A DNA stretch of 64,000 nucleotides, taken from Mycobacterium sp. MBM. Its GTDB lineage: Bacteria > Actinomycetota > Actinomycetes > Mycobacteriales > Mycobacteriaceae. A model generated the notes under the pieces. That model had not been told where the DNA came from and made no database searches. It worked only from the letters and a program-made list of their open reading frames with translations. The stretch covers positions 43,055 through 107,054 of the forward strand of contig JAKJHY010000018.1 in the NCBI GenBank assembly GCA_021648845.1. Direction: 5' to 3'. Made by a program: the position numbers and the translations under genes. The stretch's first letter is position 1. The number at the start of each line of letters is the position of its first letter. This document shows positions 17,295-26,026 of the stretch, piece after piece.

Positions 17295-17517
17295 CCCGGG
17301 CTCCGGCACCGGCCCTAGCGACACTCGGGTTGGGCAGAAAAACTTCCACGCCAGCTCCCTTTTGGAATCAGCACAGCACGTGGCAAACAGTGGGCGGAGC
17401 GTATCAGGATTCCAGTGCTGGCCGATGTCCGTCGAACGGTCACACTTCGACCGGCAGTGTCGGTGCGGTCAGCAGAATGCCGGGGACAACGTATCCCGAT
17501 GCTCGATCACCTCCGCC

Positions 17518-17766
17518 TTCACCCGGATGCCGTTGGGCGGGGACGATCCCGAGTACACCGCCGCCGCCCGGGAGGCCGCCGGGCCGGTGCTGGCCGCGCT
17601 GGCGTCCTACGGTCTGGACGGCGATAACGCGTTCTATGCCGCGCTGGAGTTCTGGTCCGCGCTGCACGGCTTCGTGCTACTGGAGATGACCGGGGTGATG
17701 GACGATGTGGATACCGACGCGGTGTTCACCGACATGGTGCTGCGGTTGGCCGCCGGCATGGAGCGC
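17518..17766 (+). repeat. 249-bp direct repeat, right copy
   Basis: Partner of 1821-2069, identical except one base (G for A in GGTGCTGG). Orientation is the same, so recombination between the copies would delete the whole island and leave one complete tetR. Confidence 0.95.
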
Positions 17767-17772
17767 CGGTAG
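17518..17772 (+). pseudogene. Truncated tetR 3' fragment (right border of the island)
   Basis: The last 85 codons of the TetR-type gene reappear here in frame, ending MERR with a TAG stop. No DNA-binding domain is present, and the upstream in-frame sequence does not look like a TetR N-terminus. In an undisturbed mycobacterial locus the full gene would sit here, directly before rpsL. It is probably not expressed as a useful protein. Confidence 0.9.
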
Positions 17773-17848
17773 CCCGTCTGTACCCTGGTGCGAGGCGCTT
17801 GCGCACAGCCGTAGCGTCTGACCTGCGATAAGGCCCTCACAGACGGGT

Positions 17849-17878
17849 TTGGTTCGGCACGCCCACCCCTGGTATTGT
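17849..17878 (+). promoter_or_regulatory. Candidate promoter of rpsL-rpsG-fusA-tuf
   Basis: TTGGTT at 17849 and TATTGT at 17873 are separated by 18 bases, an acceptable SigA-type pair. The roughly 250-base stretch from here to the rpsL start has no ORF of its own and would be the 5' leader. Choice of the pair is by eye only. Confidence 0.4.
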
Positions 17879-18125
17879 GGAGCCTCGTGCCTGGCTGTCA
17901 GGGGCGCATGCGGCTGCGTAAAGTTGGTCGTATGCCTGCAGGCCGGGCGAATTCGTGTGTCTTCGTGTCCTTCGAATGCATCGGAAGTTTCGGTGCCGGG
18001 CGCGTGCGACACGCCCGGTCGCGGGGTAAGCGATCAGGCGAAAACTGCAGTACAGAGACCTAGAAGTTCGACTGAAGTACCACCGAGCCACCAGAAGTAG
18101 AAGTAGCAACACAGAAAGCCGGTAC

Positions 18126-18500
18126 ATGCCAACCATCAACCAGCTGGTCCGCAAGGGTCGCCGCGACAAGGTCGCGAAGGTCAAGACCGCGGCCCTCAAG
18201 GGCAGCCCGCAGCGCCGCGGCGTGTGCACCCGCGTGTACACCACCACCCCGAAGAAGCCGAACTCGGCGCTTCGGAAGGTCGCCCGCGTGAAGCTGACCA
18301 CCGGGGTTGAGGTCACCGCCTACATCCCGGGCGAAGGCCACAACCTGCAGGAGCACTCGATGGTGCTGGTGCGCGGCGGTCGTGTGAAGGACCTTCCCGG
18401 TGTGCGCTACAAGATCATCCGCGGCTCGCTGGACACCCAGGGTGTCAAGAACCGCAAGCAGGCACGCAGCCGTTACGGCGCGAAGAAGGAGAAGAGCTAA
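18126..18500 (+). CDS. rpsL: 30S ribosomal protein S12
   Basis: 124 residues, the normal length, starting MPTINQLVRKG. S12 lies at the decoding centre and is the classic streptomycin-resistance locus. The two residues most often changed in resistant mycobacteria are wild type here: Lys43 (TPKKPNSAL) and Lys88 (GRVKDLPG). It is the first gene of the rpsL-rpsG-fusA-tuf block; its stop TAA overlaps the rpsG ATG by one base. Confidence 0.99.
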   Translation: MPTINQLVRKGRRDKVAKVKTAALKGSPQRRGVCTRVYTTTPKKPNSALRKVARVKLTTGVEVTAYIPGEGHNLQEHSMVLVRGGRVKDLPGVRYKIIRGSLDTQGVKNRKQARSRYGAKKEKS

Positions 18501-18970
18501 TGCCGCGCAAGGGTCCCGCGCCGAAGCGCCCGTTGGTCAACGATCCGGTTTACGGGTCGCAGCTGGTCACTCAGCTGGTCAACAAGGTGCTGCTGGACGG
18601 CAAGAAGTCGCTGGCCGAGCGCATCGTCTACGGTGCCCTGGAGCAGGCCCGTGACAAGACCGGCACCGATCCGGTCGTCACCCTCAAGCGTGCGCTGGAC
18701 AACGTCAAGCCCGCCCTCGAGGTGCGCAGCCGCCGCGTCGGTGGCGCCACCTACCAGGTGCCCGTCGAGGTCCGCCCGGACCGCTCGACCACGCTGGCCC
18801 TGCGCTGGCTGGTCAGCTTCTCCAAGGCGCGCCGCGAAAAGACCATGGTCGAGCGCCTCGCCAACGAGATCCTCGACGCCAGCAATGGTCTCGGTGCCGC
18901 TGTGAAGCGTCGCGAAGACACGCACAAGATGGCCGAAGCAAACCGGGCCTTCGCGCACTACCGCTGGTGA
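18500..18970 (+). CDS. rpsG: 30S ribosomal protein S7
   Basis: 156 residues from ATG 18500, full length for bacterial S7. It begins MPRKGPAPKRPLVNDPVYGS and ends FAHYRW, both typical of actinobacterial S7. It binds the 3' major domain of 16S rRNA and nucleates assembly of the 30S head. It is coupled to rpsL by a one-base overlap and lies 64 bases upstream of fusA. Confidence 0.99.
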   Translation: MPRKGPAPKRPLVNDPVYGSQLVTQLVNKVLLDGKKSLAERIVYGALEQARDKTGTDPVVTLKRALDNVKPALEVRSRRVGGATYQVPVEVRPDRSTTLALRWLVSFSKARREKTMVERLANEILDASNGLGAAVKRREDTHKMAEANRAFAHYRW

Positions 18971-19034
18971 TGAAAGCCCTGCGGGGCGGCACACCGGACA
19001 GCAACCAAGCAAGCGAAAGAGTGGGAATTTAGCC

Positions 19035-21137
19035 GTGGCACAGGACGTGCTGACCGACCTCACGAAGGTCCGCAACATCGGCATCATGGCGCACATCGAC
19101 GCCGGTAAGACGACGACGACCGAGCGCATCCTCTTCTACACCGGTATCAGCTACAAGATCGGTGAGGTGCACGACGGCGCCGCCACGATGGACTGGATGG
19201 AGCAGGAGCAGGAGCGGGGTATCACCATCACCTCGGCCGCCACCACCTGTTTCTGGAACGACAACCAGATCAACATCATCGACACCCCCGGCCACGTCGA
19301 CTTCACCGTCGAGGTGGAGCGCTCGCTGCGCGTGCTCGACGGTGCCGTCGCGGTCTTCGACGGCAAGGAAGGTGTCGAGCCGCAGTCCGAGCAGGTCTGG
19401 CGCCAGGCCGACAAGTACGACGTCCCGCGCATCTGCTTCGTCAACAAGATGGACAAGCTGGGCGCCGACTTCTACTTCTCGGTGCAGACCATGAAGGACC
19501 GCCTGGGCGCCAACGTCATCCCGATCCAGCTGCCGATCGGCTCCGAAGGTGACTTCGAGGGCGTCGTCGACCTGGTCGAGATGAAGGCCAAGGTCTGGAG
19601 CGGTGAGACCAAGCTCGGCGAGAAGTACGAGACCGTCGATATCCCGGCCGACCTGCAGGAGAAGGCCGAGGAATACCGCACCGCCATGATCGAGGCCGTC
19701 GCCGAGACCGACGACGACCTGATGGAGAAGTACCTGGGCGGCGAAGAGCTGACGATCGACGAGATCAAGGCCGGTCTGCGCAAGCTGACCATCACCTCGG
19801 CGGCCTATCCGGTGCTGTGCGGTTCGGCGTTCAAGAACAAGGGCGTGCAGCCCATGCTCGACGCCGTGATCGACTACCTGCCCAACCCGCTGGATGTGCC
19901 GGCCGCCGAGGGACATGTCCCGAACAAGGAAGACGAGATCATCTCTCGTAAGCCTTCCGCGGACGAGCCGTTCTCCGGGCTGGCCTTCAAGGTCGCCACG
20001 CACCCGTTCTTCGGCAAGCTGACTTACGTCCGGGTGTACTCGGGCAAGGTCGACTCCGGTGCCCAGGTCATCAACTCGACCAAGGGCAAGAAGGAGCGCC
20101 TGGGCAAGCTGTTCCAGATGCACTCCAACAAGGAGAACCCGGTGGACACGGCGTCGGCCGGTCACATCTACGCGGTCATCGGCCTCAAGGACACCACCAC
20201 CGGTGACACCTTGAGCGATCCGAACAACCAGATCGTGCTGGAGTCGATGACCTTCCCGGATCCGGTCATCGAGGTTGCCATCGAGCCCAAGACCAAGAGC
20301 GACCAGGAGAAGCTGGGCACGGCCATCCAGAAGCTGGCCGAAGAGGACCCGACCTTCAAGGTGCACCTGGACCAGGACACCGGCCAGACCGTCATCGGCG
20401 GTATGGGCGAGCTGCACCTGGACATCCTGGTCGACCGGATGCGTCGCGAGTTCAAGGTCGAGGCCAATGTCGGTAAGCCCCAGGTGGCCTACCGCGAGAC
20501 CATCCGCCGCCCGGCGACCAACGTCGAGTTCACCCACAAGAAGCAGACGGGTGGCTCCGGCCAGTTCGCCAAGGTCATCATCAACCTGGAGCCGTTCGTC
20601 GGCGAGGACGGTGCGACCTACGAGTTCGAGAACAAGGTCACCGGTGGCCGCATCCCGCGCGAGTACATCCCGTCGGTGGATGCCGGTGCGCAGGACGCGA
20701 TGCAGTACGGCGTGCTCGCCGGCTACCCGCTGGTGAACGTGAAGGTCACCCTGCTCGACGGTGCCTACCACGACGTCGACTCGTCGGAAATGGCCTTCAA
20801 GGTGGCCGGTTCCCAGGTTCTGAAGAAGGCCGCGCAGCAGGCGCAGCCGGTGATCCTGGAACCGATCATGGCTGTCGAGGTCACCACGCCCGAGGATTAC
20901 ATGGGCGACGTGATCGGCGACTTGAACTCCCGCCGTGGTCAGATCCAGGCCATGGAGGAGCGCAGCGGTGCGCGCGTCGTCAAGGCGCAGGTGCCGCTGT
21001 CGGAGATGTTCGGCTACGTCGGCGACCTTCGGTCGAAGACCCAGGGCCGGGCCAACTACTCCATGGTGTTCGACTCGTACGCCGAAGTTCCGGCGAACGT
21101 GTCGAAGGAGATCATCGCGAAGGCGACGGGCCAGTAG
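19035..21137 (+). CDS. fusA: Elongation factor G
   Basis: 700 residues from GTG 19035. G1 AHIDAGKTTTTE, G2 region GITITSA, G3 DTPGHVDF and G4 NKMDKLGA are intact, followed by domains II-V (PEDYMGDVIGDLNSRRGQ in domain V). It drives GTP-dependent translocation and, with RRF, ribosome recycling. It is a normal-length core copy in the expected position. The long open frame on the opposite strand is a codon-bias shadow. Confidence 0.99.
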   Translation: MAQDVLTDLTKVRNIGIMAHIDAGKTTTTERILFYTGISYKIGEVHDGAATMDWMEQEQERGITITSAATTCFWNDNQINIIDTPGHVDFTVEVERSLRVLDGAVAVFDGKEGVEPQSEQVWRQADKYDVPRICFVNKMDKLGADFYFSVQTMKDRLGANVIPIQLPIGSEGDFEGVVDLVEMKAKVWSGETKLGEKYETVDIPADLQEKAEEYRTAMIEAVAETDDDLMEKYLGGEELTIDEIKAGLRKLTITSAAYPVLCGSAFKNKGVQPMLDAVIDYLPNPLDVPAAEGHVPNKEDEIISRKPSADEPFSGLAFKVATHPFFGKLTYVRVYSGKVDSGAQVINSTKGKKERLGKLFQMHSNKENPVDTASAGHIYAVIGLKDTTTGDTLSDPNNQIVLESMTFPDPVIEVAIEPKTKSDQEKLGTAIQKLAEEDPTFKVHLDQDTGQTVIGGMGELHLDILVDRMRREFKVEANVGKPQVAYRETIRRPATNVEFTHKKQTGGSGQFAKVIINLEPFVGEDGATYEFENKVTGGRIPREYIPSVDAGAQDAMQYGVLAGYPLVNVKVTLLDGAYHDVDSSEMAFKVAGSQVLKKAAQQAQPVILEPIMAVEVTTPEDYMGDVIGDLNSRRGQIQAMEERSGARVVKAQVPLSEMFGYVGDLRSKTQGRANYSMVFDSYAEVPANVSKEIIAKATGQ

Positions 21138-21229
21138 CTTGCGGCCCCCGCCTCGGCGGACCACACAACTGAACACATCAACACAACCTGCTTTAAAAAA
21201 AGCACCAACAAGTCCAGGAGGACACCACA

Positions 21230-22420
21230 GTGGCGAAGGCGAAGTTCGAGCGGACGAAGCCGCACGTCAACATCGGGACCATCGGTCACGTTGACCACGG
21301 CAAGACCACGCTGACTGCAGCAATCACCAAGGTTCTGCACGACAAGTACCCCGATTTGAACGAGTCGCGCGCATTCGACCAGATCGACAATGCGCCCGAA
21401 GAGCGTCAGCGCGGTATCACCATCAACATCTCCCACGTGGAGTACCAGACCGACAAGCGTCACTACGCACACGTCGACGCCCCCGGTCACGCTGACTACA
21501 TCAAGAACATGATCACCGGTGCCGCCCAGATGGACGGCGCAATCCTGGTGGTCGCCGCCACCGACGGTCCGATGCCGCAGACCCGCGAGCACGTGCTGCT
21601 GGCCCGCCAGGTCGGCGTGCCCTACATCCTGGTCGCGCTGAACAAGTCGGATATGGTCGACGACGAAGAACTGCTGGAGCTCGTCGAGCTCGAGGTCCGC
21701 GAGCTGCTGGCCGCCCAGGACTTCGACGAGGACGCCCCCGTGGTTCAGGTCTCGGCGCTCAAGGCGCTCGAGGGTGACCCGAAGTGGGTCGAGTCCGTCG
21801 CCAAGCTGATGGAAGCCGTCGACGAGTCGATCCCGGACCCGGTCCGCGAGACCGACAAGCCGTTCCTGATGCCCGTCGAGGACGTCTTCACCATCACCGG
21901 CCGCGGCACCGTGGTGACCGGTCGCGTCGAGCGTGGCGTGATCAACGTCAACGAGGACGTCGAGATCGTCGGCATCCGCCCGACCACCACCAAGACCACC
22001 GTCACCGGTGTCGAGATGTTCCGCAAGCTGCTCGACCAGGGCCAGGCCGGCGACAACGTCGGTCTGCTGGTTCGTGGCATCAAGCGCGAAGATGTCGAGC
22101 GCGGCCAGGTTGTCGTCAAGCCCGGCACCACCACCCCGCACACCGAGTTCGAGGGCAGCGTCTACATCCTGTCCAAGGACGAGGGTGGCCGCCACACGCC
22201 GTTCTTCAACAACTACCGTCCGCAGTTCTACTTCCGCACCACGGACGTGACCGGTGTGGTGACCCTGCCCGAGGGCACCGAGATGGTGATGCCCGGTGAC
22301 AACACCGACATCTCCGTCAAGCTGATCCAGCCCGTCGCCATGGACGAGGGCCTGCGGTTCGCCATCCGTGAGGGTGGCCGTACCGTCGGCGCCGGCCGGG
22401 TTACCAAGATCATCAAGTAA
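21230..22420 (+). CDS. tuf: Elongation factor Tu
   Basis: 396 residues from GTG 21230 with a CAGGAGGAC ribosome site. GHVDHGKTTLTAA, DAPGHADY and NKSDMVDD are the GTPase motifs, and domains II and III are complete (ending RVTKIIK). It delivers aminoacyl-tRNA to the ribosome. The short intergenic region after fusA contains an A-rich stretch (TTTAAAAAAAGC) that could support a separate tuf promoter. A strong terminator follows. Confidence 0.99.
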   Translation: MAKAKFERTKPHVNIGTIGHVDHGKTTLTAAITKVLHDKYPDLNESRAFDQIDNAPEERQRGITINISHVEYQTDKRHYAHVDAPGHADYIKNMITGAAQMDGAILVVAATDGPMPQTREHVLLARQVGVPYILVALNKSDMVDDEELLELVELEVRELLAAQDFDEDAPVVQVSALKALEGDPKWVESVAKLMEAVDESIPDPVRETDKPFLMPVEDVFTITGRGTVVTGRVERGVINVNEDVEIVGIRPTTTKTTVTGVEMFRKLLDQGQAGDNVGLLVRGIKREDVERGQVVVKPGTTTPHTEFEGSVYILSKDEGGRHTPFFNNYRPQFYFRTTDVTGVVTLPEGTEMVMPGDNTDISVKLIQPVAMDEGLRFAIREGGRTVGAGRVTKIIK

Positions 22421-22433
22421 GTTCGCTTCACAC

Positions 22434-22469
22434 AAAGCGGCGCTCACCCGAAAGGGTGGGCGCCGCTTT
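22434..22469 (+). terminator. Rho-independent terminator of the tuf operon
   Basis: A 16-bp stem with one G-T pair (AAAGCGGCGCTCACCC and GGGTGGGCGCCGCTTT) around a GAAA loop, followed by GCTTTT. It begins 13 bases after the tuf stop and is the clearest terminator in the window. Confidence 0.92.
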
Positions 22470-22775
22470 GCTTTTCGCCCACACCACCTGTGCGCGAAAC
22501 TCGCGTACCGGTAGCTGCGCGCACGCATTCCGCGACGATTGCGCGTGTTTGGAGGCCGAAAGTCTTGCTGGGAGGAATCGGTATTCCGTCTAGTGGACCG
22601 TGAACCGCACGGGCGAACTCGGTGGCAGGGGTGTGGCGCCGCCGATCGGAGCGTCTGAGGGGTAACTGTAGGCCGAACGGCTGAATTCGAGGGCTCGCCG
22701 TAACAGGCCGTACTGAGTGGGGGATAAATGGTTTACACGCCACGGTACTGCTGGCCTAACACCCATCGAGGACTT
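22470..22775. other. Intergenic region, no gene seen
   Basis: About 300 bases between the tuf terminator and the M23 peptidase gene. Open frames here are short and lack coding character. It must contain the promoter of the peptidase gene, but no clear motif stood out. Confidence 0.5.
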
Positions 22776-23579
22776 ATGTTGCTGAGCTCAGACCGATTTG
22801 TCCGATCCGCTGTCGCCATCGCCCTGGCCGTATTCGGCGCGATTGGGTCCACGGTGCCGGTTCCCGCGCATGCGGACGCATCGGCGACCGTGAAGGTGCG
22901 GACGCAACGGATGTCGGGGCCAACGCTGGACTCCAACCAGAATGGCTGGTACAACCCCGGCGACCGGCTCACCCTGGTTTGCTCGCTGCGCGGCCAGCCG
23001 GTGAAGGGCTACTTCAGCTTCAACATCCCCGGTGGCTGGGATAACCTGTGGTACAAGACATCTGACGGCAACTTCGTGGCGGACGTCGATATCGAAACCG
23101 GCACCCTCGACACCGTCGCACGCGACTGTAACGCGCAGCCACCCAACCCTGCGCCGGTCAGCCCGCCCCCGGCGGCGGGTTTCCGTGTCCCGCTGGACGG
23201 TGCGCCGGCGATCAGTCGTGGGTTTGGCAACGGCCACAACGGGATCGACTACAAGGTGGGCACGGGAACACCCGTGTTTGCTTCCGAATCCGGCGTGGTG
23301 ACCTTTGAAGGGTGGGGGCAGGGTAACCGCTGGATGACGTGGATGGCCGGCATCTGTGTACTGATCAAGCACGCCGACAAGTACACCGGTTACGCGCATT
23401 TGAGCTCTACGGTCGTCAACAATGGTCAGCAGGTCTCCAAGGGGCAATTGATCGGCTACTCAGGGGCGACGGGCCGCGCAGACGGTGCGCACCTGCACTT
23501 CGAGATGCTGCCGCTCGAGCCGAATTGGGGCGACCGCGTCTACTTCGGACGTATCGATCCCGCTCCGCTGCTGCGGTAG
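22776..23579 (+). CDS. Secreted M23 (LytM-type) peptidase with extra N-terminal module
   Basis: 267 residues from ATG 22776 (an upstream ATG at 22728 would put 16 polar residues before the signal peptide). A Sec signal ends near AHADA. Residues ~35-120 form a module ending in a Cys, with the marks QRMSGPTLDSNQNGWY, LVCSLRGQPVKGYF and NIPGGWDNLWYKTSDG. After a Pro linker comes a LytM domain: RGFGNGHNGIDYKVG (zinc His and Asp), GYAHLSS, and HLHFEM (zinc HxH). It should cut peptide cross-links in the wall. The same N-terminal module is found in the CHAP protein at 27230, so it is probably a targeting domain. Phage lysins and host remodelling enzymes both use this design. Confidence 0.85.
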   Translation: MLLSSDRFVRSAVAIALAVFGAIGSTVPVPAHADASATVKVRTQRMSGPTLDSNQNGWYNPGDRLTLVCSLRGQPVKGYFSFNIPGGWDNLWYKTSDGNFVADVDIETGTLDTVARDCNAQPPNPAPVSPPPAAGFRVPLDGAPAISRGFGNGHNGIDYKVGTGTPVFASESGVVTFEGWGQGNRWMTWMAGICVLIKHADKYTGYAHLSSTVVNNGQQVSKGQLIGYSGATGRADGAHLHFEMLPLEPNWGDRVYFGRIDPAPLLR

Positions 23580-23681
23580 GCGGCGGCCCTGACTCGCTGA
23601 AACAGCAGTAGTCGGCGCTGTGGCGGGCGTGGGAGCGACGACGGTGTGGGACTCGATGTGCGCGAGAATGAACATCGCCGG

Positions 23682-23960
23682 CTATGTACGCAGGCTGGTT
23701 GGCGTGCTCACCTCCAGTCGGACCGGGATCCCTGGGCCGATCAGGAACCGAATCGCTGTGTCCCAGTATTCGTTGTGTGTGTCGTGAACCGACCAGACGA
23801 TTGTCTTCCCGGACGTGGCCACCTCATCGAGGATGGCGATCAATTCGTCGGCCTGCGTCTTGGTCAGGTTGATGCATCCGTGGCTGCTGGATTGGTAGTA
23901 GAATCGGTATTCGGTTTCGGCGCTCATGTTGTTCATTATCGTCTGGTGCGGTTGCCTCAT
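23682..23960 (-). CDS. Small L,D-transpeptidase-like (YkuD-type) protein or fragment
   Basis: The frame is open up to 24236, but only the last ~90 residues look real. They carry SSSHGCINLTKTQADEL, which fits the (S/T)HGC-hN core of YkuD L,D-transpeptidases, followed by a short strand-rich tail (GKTIVWSVHDTHNEYW, PVRLEV). A His 21 residues before the motif Ser could be the second catalytic residue, though the usual spacing is shorter. I give the start at an in-frame ATG at 23960 (GMRQPHQ); ATG 23936 and 23927 are alternatives. No signal peptide is visible. It is either a very short enzyme or the remnant of one. The 277 bases on to 24235 show no other gene. Confidence 0.4.
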   Translation of the reverse strand: MRQPHQTIMNNMSAETEYRFYYQSSSHGCINLTKTQADELIAILDEVATSGKTIVWSVHDTHNEYWDTAIRFLIGPGIPVRLEVSTPTSLRT

Positions 23961-24235
23961 GCCAGAGTCGAGCCCATCGCCTCGGTGGGACGGGCTAAGC
24001 ATCGCAAGGTATTCCTCGGTGCAACATGCCGCCGGGGTAGTCGTTTCCGTTGTGCAACAGCAAGGTTTCGAGACAACTCGCGATCGACAGGATACTTGAA
24101 TGGGCGTTGTTGGGGTCCAGTTCTGTCGTCTGAACGTACGATAGAGGCGTTCCGCTTGGATGTGATTTGCTGGCAATTCGTGTGTTTCGACGCTCAAGTT
24201 AGAATGCAGTCGACGGTAGCGGGTTAGGTGAACCA

Positions 24236-24631
24236 ATGTGGGGCGACGTCTTGAATACCGCGGTCGGCTTGGTTCTCGGCCTGTTGTCCGGCTTCTACTT
24301 CGAGCGCAGAAGCACGAAGTCGGCGCGTGAGCATGCCGGAGAACTCGAGCGCGAACTCGAAGCGCTTCGTGCTTCGATCTACACAGTTGGTGGGAGTGTC
24401 AGTGGAAGTCTGCGCGGCTCGGCAGAGGCGGTGGGCAAAGATGCGTTGCTGGCCGACTTGCATGACCGTGCGCGGCTTACGCAGGGTGCCGATGGGCGCA
24501 CCAGTAGGGCGCGCCTTGCGGCGCATTTCTGTGCGCTCGGGCATCCAAAAAGCAACGTTGATAAGGCGATCGAGACATTGTGCGGCACTGGTCAACTAGT
24601 AGCGGACGGTAGATGGTTGGAGGTGCGTTGA
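24236..24631 (+). CDS. Membrane protein with coiled coil and winged-helix-like C-terminus
   Basis: 131 residues from ATG 24236. One N-terminal transmembrane helix (VLNTAVGLVLGLLSGFYF) leads into a basic, heptad-like stretch (REHAGELERELEALRAS). The C-terminal ~65 residues (ALLADLHDRARL, RLAAHFCALGHPKSNVDKAI, ETLCGTGQLVADGRWLEV) look like a winged helix ending in a beta wing. It overlaps the following kinase-like gene by about 19 bases, so the two are probably translated together. It may tether that partner to the membrane. No named family. Confidence 0.6.
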   Translation: MWGDVLNTAVGLVLGLLSGFYFERRSTKSAREHAGELERELEALRASIYTVGGSVSGSLRGSAEAVGKDALLADLHDRARLTQGADGRTSRARLAAHFCALGHPKSNVDKAIETLCGTGQLVADGRWLEVR

Positions 24632-25668
24632 GCGCGGCGGTATACGTAGGTGTCGACTCGGGTGGCACCCGCACGAATGTCGAGATCGTCGCCGAGAACG
24701 CAGACGGGCAGATCAGACGGGCGACGTATGAGTCCGGCGACAGCCTATCGGGGGCGCTTGAGCATTCCCTGATACCGAAGGTACTCGGACGAGTTCTAGG
24801 TCCACTGTCGGTCCATATTGACGACTTGACCACTGAAGAAGTTCCGACTTACGTCTGGATCAGTGCAGCCGGATACACGCCGTGGACCCGCGACGAGTTC
24901 AACACCGCGATAGTGGAAGTGGGCCCAGCGCTGTATGGGCGAGTGATGGCTATCGGCGCGGCAAACGATGCTGTGTCATTGCTTCTGGGCAGTGGCGCAG
25001 AAGGAATCATCATCGCAGGCACGGGATCTAGTGTGATTGTCCGCCCGGCGGATGGCTCCATGTATCAAGCCGGCGGTCATGAGTGGGTGGCGTGCGACTA
25101 CGGCAGCGGATTCTGGATCGGTTTGGAAGCGATCAGGCGCGCCTTTCGTGACTACGAGGCGGGGACAGAATCCGTTCTTCTGCATAGGCTTCAAGAGGCT
25201 TATGGAGTACGCAACAACGACCATCGTGCCTTGATCTCCAAGATGCGTGATCTGGCGATCGCTGATCCGAACATGAAGGGCGAAATCGCTCGATTCACTG
25301 CCAGCGTCTGCGGCGCAGCCGAGCGCGGTGACTTGTCCTCGCAGAATCTGGTGAAAGCGGCGGCCGAGGATCTCGCGGACGTGGCAGCAGTTGCCGTTCG
25401 ACGACGGTTCACCGCCGACGAGTTGGCTGGCGGCATAAGGCTTGTGCAGTGCGGAAGCCTGCTGAACAACGTCTTTTACCGATCTGCCTTCGAGTCGCAG
25501 ATTGAGATGCGCTTGCGAGTCGGATTCGAGAAGCAGGTTGCGATCACCTGGGATCGCGCACTGACTGGTACTGAGTCGTGTGTCAATATGGCCCGCAAAC
25601 TGACAGTGTCGCAATTGGATATCATGCGGCTACCGGTAGAGTTCCGGCCCTCGATCATTCAGTTCTGA
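24613..25668 (+). CDS. BadF/NAGK-like ASKHA-fold sugar kinase
   Basis: 351 residues from ATG 24613; a TTG at 24628, overlapping the previous stop, is an alternative start. VYVGVDSGGTRTNVEIV is the phosphate-1 motif of the actin/hexokinase fold. GIIIAGTGSSVIV and GGHEWVACDYGSGFWIGLEA match the central motifs of the BadF/BadG/N-acetylglucosamine kinase family, and VQCGSLLNNVFYRSAF is the C-terminal adenosine region. The substrate is unknown; amino sugars are a fair guess. Pairing with a membrane winged-helix-like protein is not a usual sugar-catabolic context, and no transporter or isomerase is nearby. Confidence 0.75.
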   Translation: MVGGALSAAVYVGVDSGGTRTNVEIVAENADGQIRRATYESGDSLSGALEHSLIPKVLGRVLGPLSVHIDDLTTEEVPTYVWISAAGYTPWTRDEFNTAIVEVGPALYGRVMAIGAANDAVSLLLGSGAEGIIIAGTGSSVIVRPADGSMYQAGGHEWVACDYGSGFWIGLEAIRRAFRDYEAGTESVLLHRLQEAYGVRNNDHRALISKMRDLAIADPNMKGEIARFTASVCGAAERGDLSSQNLVKAAAEDLADVAAVAVRRRFTADELAGGIRLVQCGSLLNNVFYRSAFESQIEMRLRVGFEKQVAITWDRALTGTESCVNMARKLTVSQLDIMRLPVEFRPSIIQF

Positions 25669-26026
25669 CGCTGCCTGGTACCTCCGGCCGCCCTAGACGT
25701 CAGTGGCGAAATTATGGGGCCAGGTAGGTAGGTAGGTTCGTCCCGTCTTGATGTTGGTTGCGCCGGCGGCGTTGGCGTTCGGCGCAATTGCATTAGCCGA
25801 CAATCCCGTCGGGTCCGGCTTATCTGGCTGCGGTGGATTCGCCATTGTCATGCGTATTCAGTTTGATCGGCTTTGCGACCGCTAGGTTGCAGCCACCCAG
25901 TGCGACCCGTGGGTCGTGCAAAGGAATGTCTCCGGTGTTAGATTCGTCATCACGCTGGCAGTTACAACTGCGCGGCAAAATGGAATCGTCATGGTCCATC
26001 GAGCCTGCAGACGGATGCGAGGATTG
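25669..26026. other. Intergenic region with a short AGGT repeat
   Basis: About 360 bases without a convincing gene. AGGT is repeated four times at 25722-25737. Otherwise nothing was recognised; the promoter of the membrane protein at 26027 should lie near the right end. Confidence 0.45.

Larger units (their letters stand above)
2070..17517. other. Genomic island inserted between tetR and rpsL
   Basis: The block between the two tetR-derived repeats carries one long + strand operon (2268-11649) and a set of envelope genes (11657-17294). No integrase, transposase or tRNA gene is visible inside it. Its boundaries are inferred from the repeats and from the expected tetR-rpsL adjacency of mycobacteria. 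The island contains ATPases, small helical proteins, membrane proteins and peptidoglycan hydrolases, which suggests one functional unit. Entry could have been by homologous exchange from a relative carrying the same locus. Confidence 0.65.

Noticed and set aside
18252..18386. Possible streptomycin-resistance substitution in rpsL
   Set aside because: Lys43 and Lys88 are both wild type.
19029..21176. 715-codon open frame antisense to fusA, and a 490-codon frame antisense to tuf (21056-22528)
   Set aside because: High-GC codon bias commonly opens the opposite strand; the translations are Leu/Val/Gly/His-rich with no domain, and fusA and tuf are intact.
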